Of a stretch of 64,000 nt of DNA, positions 63,077 to 64,000 are shown piece after piece (positions within the stretch are counted from its first letter, which is position 1; the number at the start of each line of letters is the position of its first letter). The notes below the pieces were generated by a model. The model ran no database searches and had not been told where the DNA came from. It saw nothing but the letters and a program-made list of their open reading frames with translations. Origin of the DNA: Paenibacillus sp. 1781tsa1 (GTDB lineage Bacteria > Bacillota > Bacilli > Paenibacillales > Paenibacillaceae); assembly GCF_024159265.1 (NCBI RefSeq), contig NZ_JAMYWY010000001.1, positions 1,302,001-1,366,000 on the forward strand, written 5' to 3'. The translations under genes and the position numbers were made by a program.

Positions 63077-63829
63077 TTAAAACTCAAAACTTTCGCCATC
63101 ACGCGGGATGAGCACCTGACCATTCAACTGCTCGGATGCCAGATAAGTGGCAAGATCCGTGCGAGACATCATACAATGGTTAATCGCATCCATGTGCACA
63201 GCGATGACATGAGCAGACGGCGCATGGCGCTTCACGGCTACAACATCAGGCCCGTCCATTGTAATGGGATCACCCTCCACGAATCGTGCACCTCCGGCAT
63301 TCACGACAATCACTTCAGGGGCATATTGACGAATGGCCTCAGCAGGTTCTTCACACCAGATCGTATCCCCGGCGATATAGGTGACGGGTTCGCCATCTGC
63401 TTCAAGTACGAAACCGGACACGTTGCCCATACGTTCTCCGATTTCACCTGTGCCATGATGCCCAGATGTACGGGCGAATCGGACAGAGTGATGCTCATGT
63501 TTTTCATCCACAGCTGTTACATTGGTGAATCCGGCACCCAAAAATACATCCTCATCTCCGGGCTGGCAGAACAGAGGAATGTCTTTGCCAAGTTGTTTCG
63601 CCGCTGCTTCATCCCAGTGATCGGGATGGGTATGTGTCACAATCAACAGATCTGGATTCAGATAATCCGTTTCGGTTTCAGGCAGAGCTACTCTTGGATT
63701 ACGTAACTCATTGGGGGTATTGGGGAATGCAGGCATGACTTCGGCGTCCATCAGCATCGGATCAACGAGAATGCTCAGCCCTCCGTATTCCAGCCACAGT
63801 GTTGCATTGCGAATCAATTGAATTTTCAT
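63077..63829 (-). CDS. MBL-fold metal-dependent hydrolase
   Basis: 250 residues; ATG after GAAGGAGTGCAAATATA. Metallo-beta-lactamase fold of the UlaG-like kind: IRNATLWLEYGGLSILVDPM, metal motif LIVTHTHPDHWDE (HxHxDH), SGHHGTGEIGERMG, TYIAGDTIWC with the bridging Asp, and HVIAVHMDAINHC. Substrate unknown. Divergent from a gene that begins at 63961. Confidence 0.88.
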   Translation of the reverse strand: MKIQLIRNATLWLEYGGLSILVDPMLMDAEVMPAFPNTPNELRNPRVALPETETDYLNPDLLIVTHTHPDHWDEAAAKQLGKDIPLFCQPGDEDVFLGAGFTNVTAVDEKHEHHSVRFARTSGHHGTGEIGERMGNVSGFVLEADGEPVTYIAGDTIWCEEPAEAIRQYAPEVIVVNAGGARFVEGDPITMDGPDVVAVKRHAPSAHVIAVHMDAINHCMMSRTDLATYLASEQLNGQVLIPRDGESFEF

Positions 63830-63960
63830 TATATTTGCACTCCTTCGGGTTGTTGAATAGTATTACCCTATATGGTATACAACCCGTTTAACGGCGTACA
63901 TAACATGATGAATGGAATTAGGCTACGCTAATTTCACCGTGAAAGGATTGCTGAAGCAAG

Positions 63961-64000
63961 ATGAATGAAACGATAGATAACACGGATATCCGTATTTTAC
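63961..64000 (+). CDS. start of a possible Lrp/AsnC-type regulator (cut by window end)
   Basis: Only 13 codons are visible, reading MNETIDNTDIRIL. The pattern D-x-T-D-x-x-I-L at the start is usual in Lrp/AsnC regulators, but this is too short to be sure. A ribosome site is modest (GAAAGGATT). It is divergent from the MBL-fold gene. Confidence 0.35.
   Translation, partial: MNETIDNTDIRIL

Overview
The window looks like chromosomal DNA of a plant- or soil-associated Paenibacillus. The evidence is a moderately GC-balanced low-GC Gram-positive style of gene (strong AGGAGG-type ribosome sites, frequent GTG and TTG starts), Bacillales-type proteins (YqkE, LCP, MhqO-like dioxygenase, AdeR/Ald, RpoN with a RocR-like activator), stalk-domain and C40 surface proteins, and a GH9-GH48 cellulase pair with CBM3 and Fn3 modules. 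I see no rRNA, tRNA, CRISPR array, insertion sequence or prophage. About 50 genes are supported, most in short units of one or two genes separated by bidirectional terminators.

Layout. 1-3.6 kb: a Hen1-Pnkp RNA repair operon (Hen1 cut by the window edge). 3.7-8.7 kb: RidA-like protein, AEC transporter, Mug glycosylase, then an ECF sigma factor overlapping its DUF4179-type anti-sigma partner. 8.8-15 kb: carbohydrate genes, namely LacI regulator/GH125 alpha-mannosidase, and an AraC regulator divergent from a sugar isomerase plus a Gfo/Idh/MocA oxidoreductase. 15.2-20.6 kb: a YrzF-like kinase, an Fe-S PD-(D/E)XK nuclease, and alanine dehydrogenase divergent from its AdeR-type regulator. 21.2-30 kb: a STAND-type regulator, then a sigma-54 island: enhancer-binding activator, proline dehydrogenase, P5C dehydrogenase and RpoN itself, with two near-perfect -24/-12 promoters facing outward. 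30-42.8 kb: aspartase, a chemoreceptor, secreted and small proteins, dioxygenase, SDR, cyclophilin lipoprotein, MFS pump. 42.8-46.2 kb: an orphan 7TM histidine kinase convergent with a two-gene unit made of an isoprenoid-synthase-fold enzyme and an NHLP-leader peptide precursor. 46.3-52 kb: secreted repeat protein, acyltransferase, LCP ligase, a possible hydrophobic small peptide, a second chemoreceptor. 52-62.5 kb: GH9 and GH48 cellulases, a C40 hydrolase, an ArsR-type regulator divergent from GH51 arabinofuranosidase. The end holds repeats, an MBL-fold hydrolase and the start of a possible Lrp/AsnC gene.

The most unusual locus is 44832-46076. A small precursor with a clear nitrile-hydratase-like (NHLP) leader ends in Cys-Gly-Pro-Trp-Arg-Ser, with Trp third from the C-terminus exactly as in ComX, and its only upstream partner is an isoprenoid synthase-fold protein with two DDxxD motifs, as in ComQ. 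I infer a ComQ/ComX-like prenyl-peptide system built on an unrelated RiPP leader. No ComP/ComA pair, protease or exporter is evident, so function is open.

Non-coding structure is also rich. Two families of palindromic intergenic repeats occur (four copies with TTTACAC/GTGTAAA ends; two clusters with TAACGAAT/ATTCGTTA ends), and three genes have their stop codon inside the loop or stem of their own terminator.
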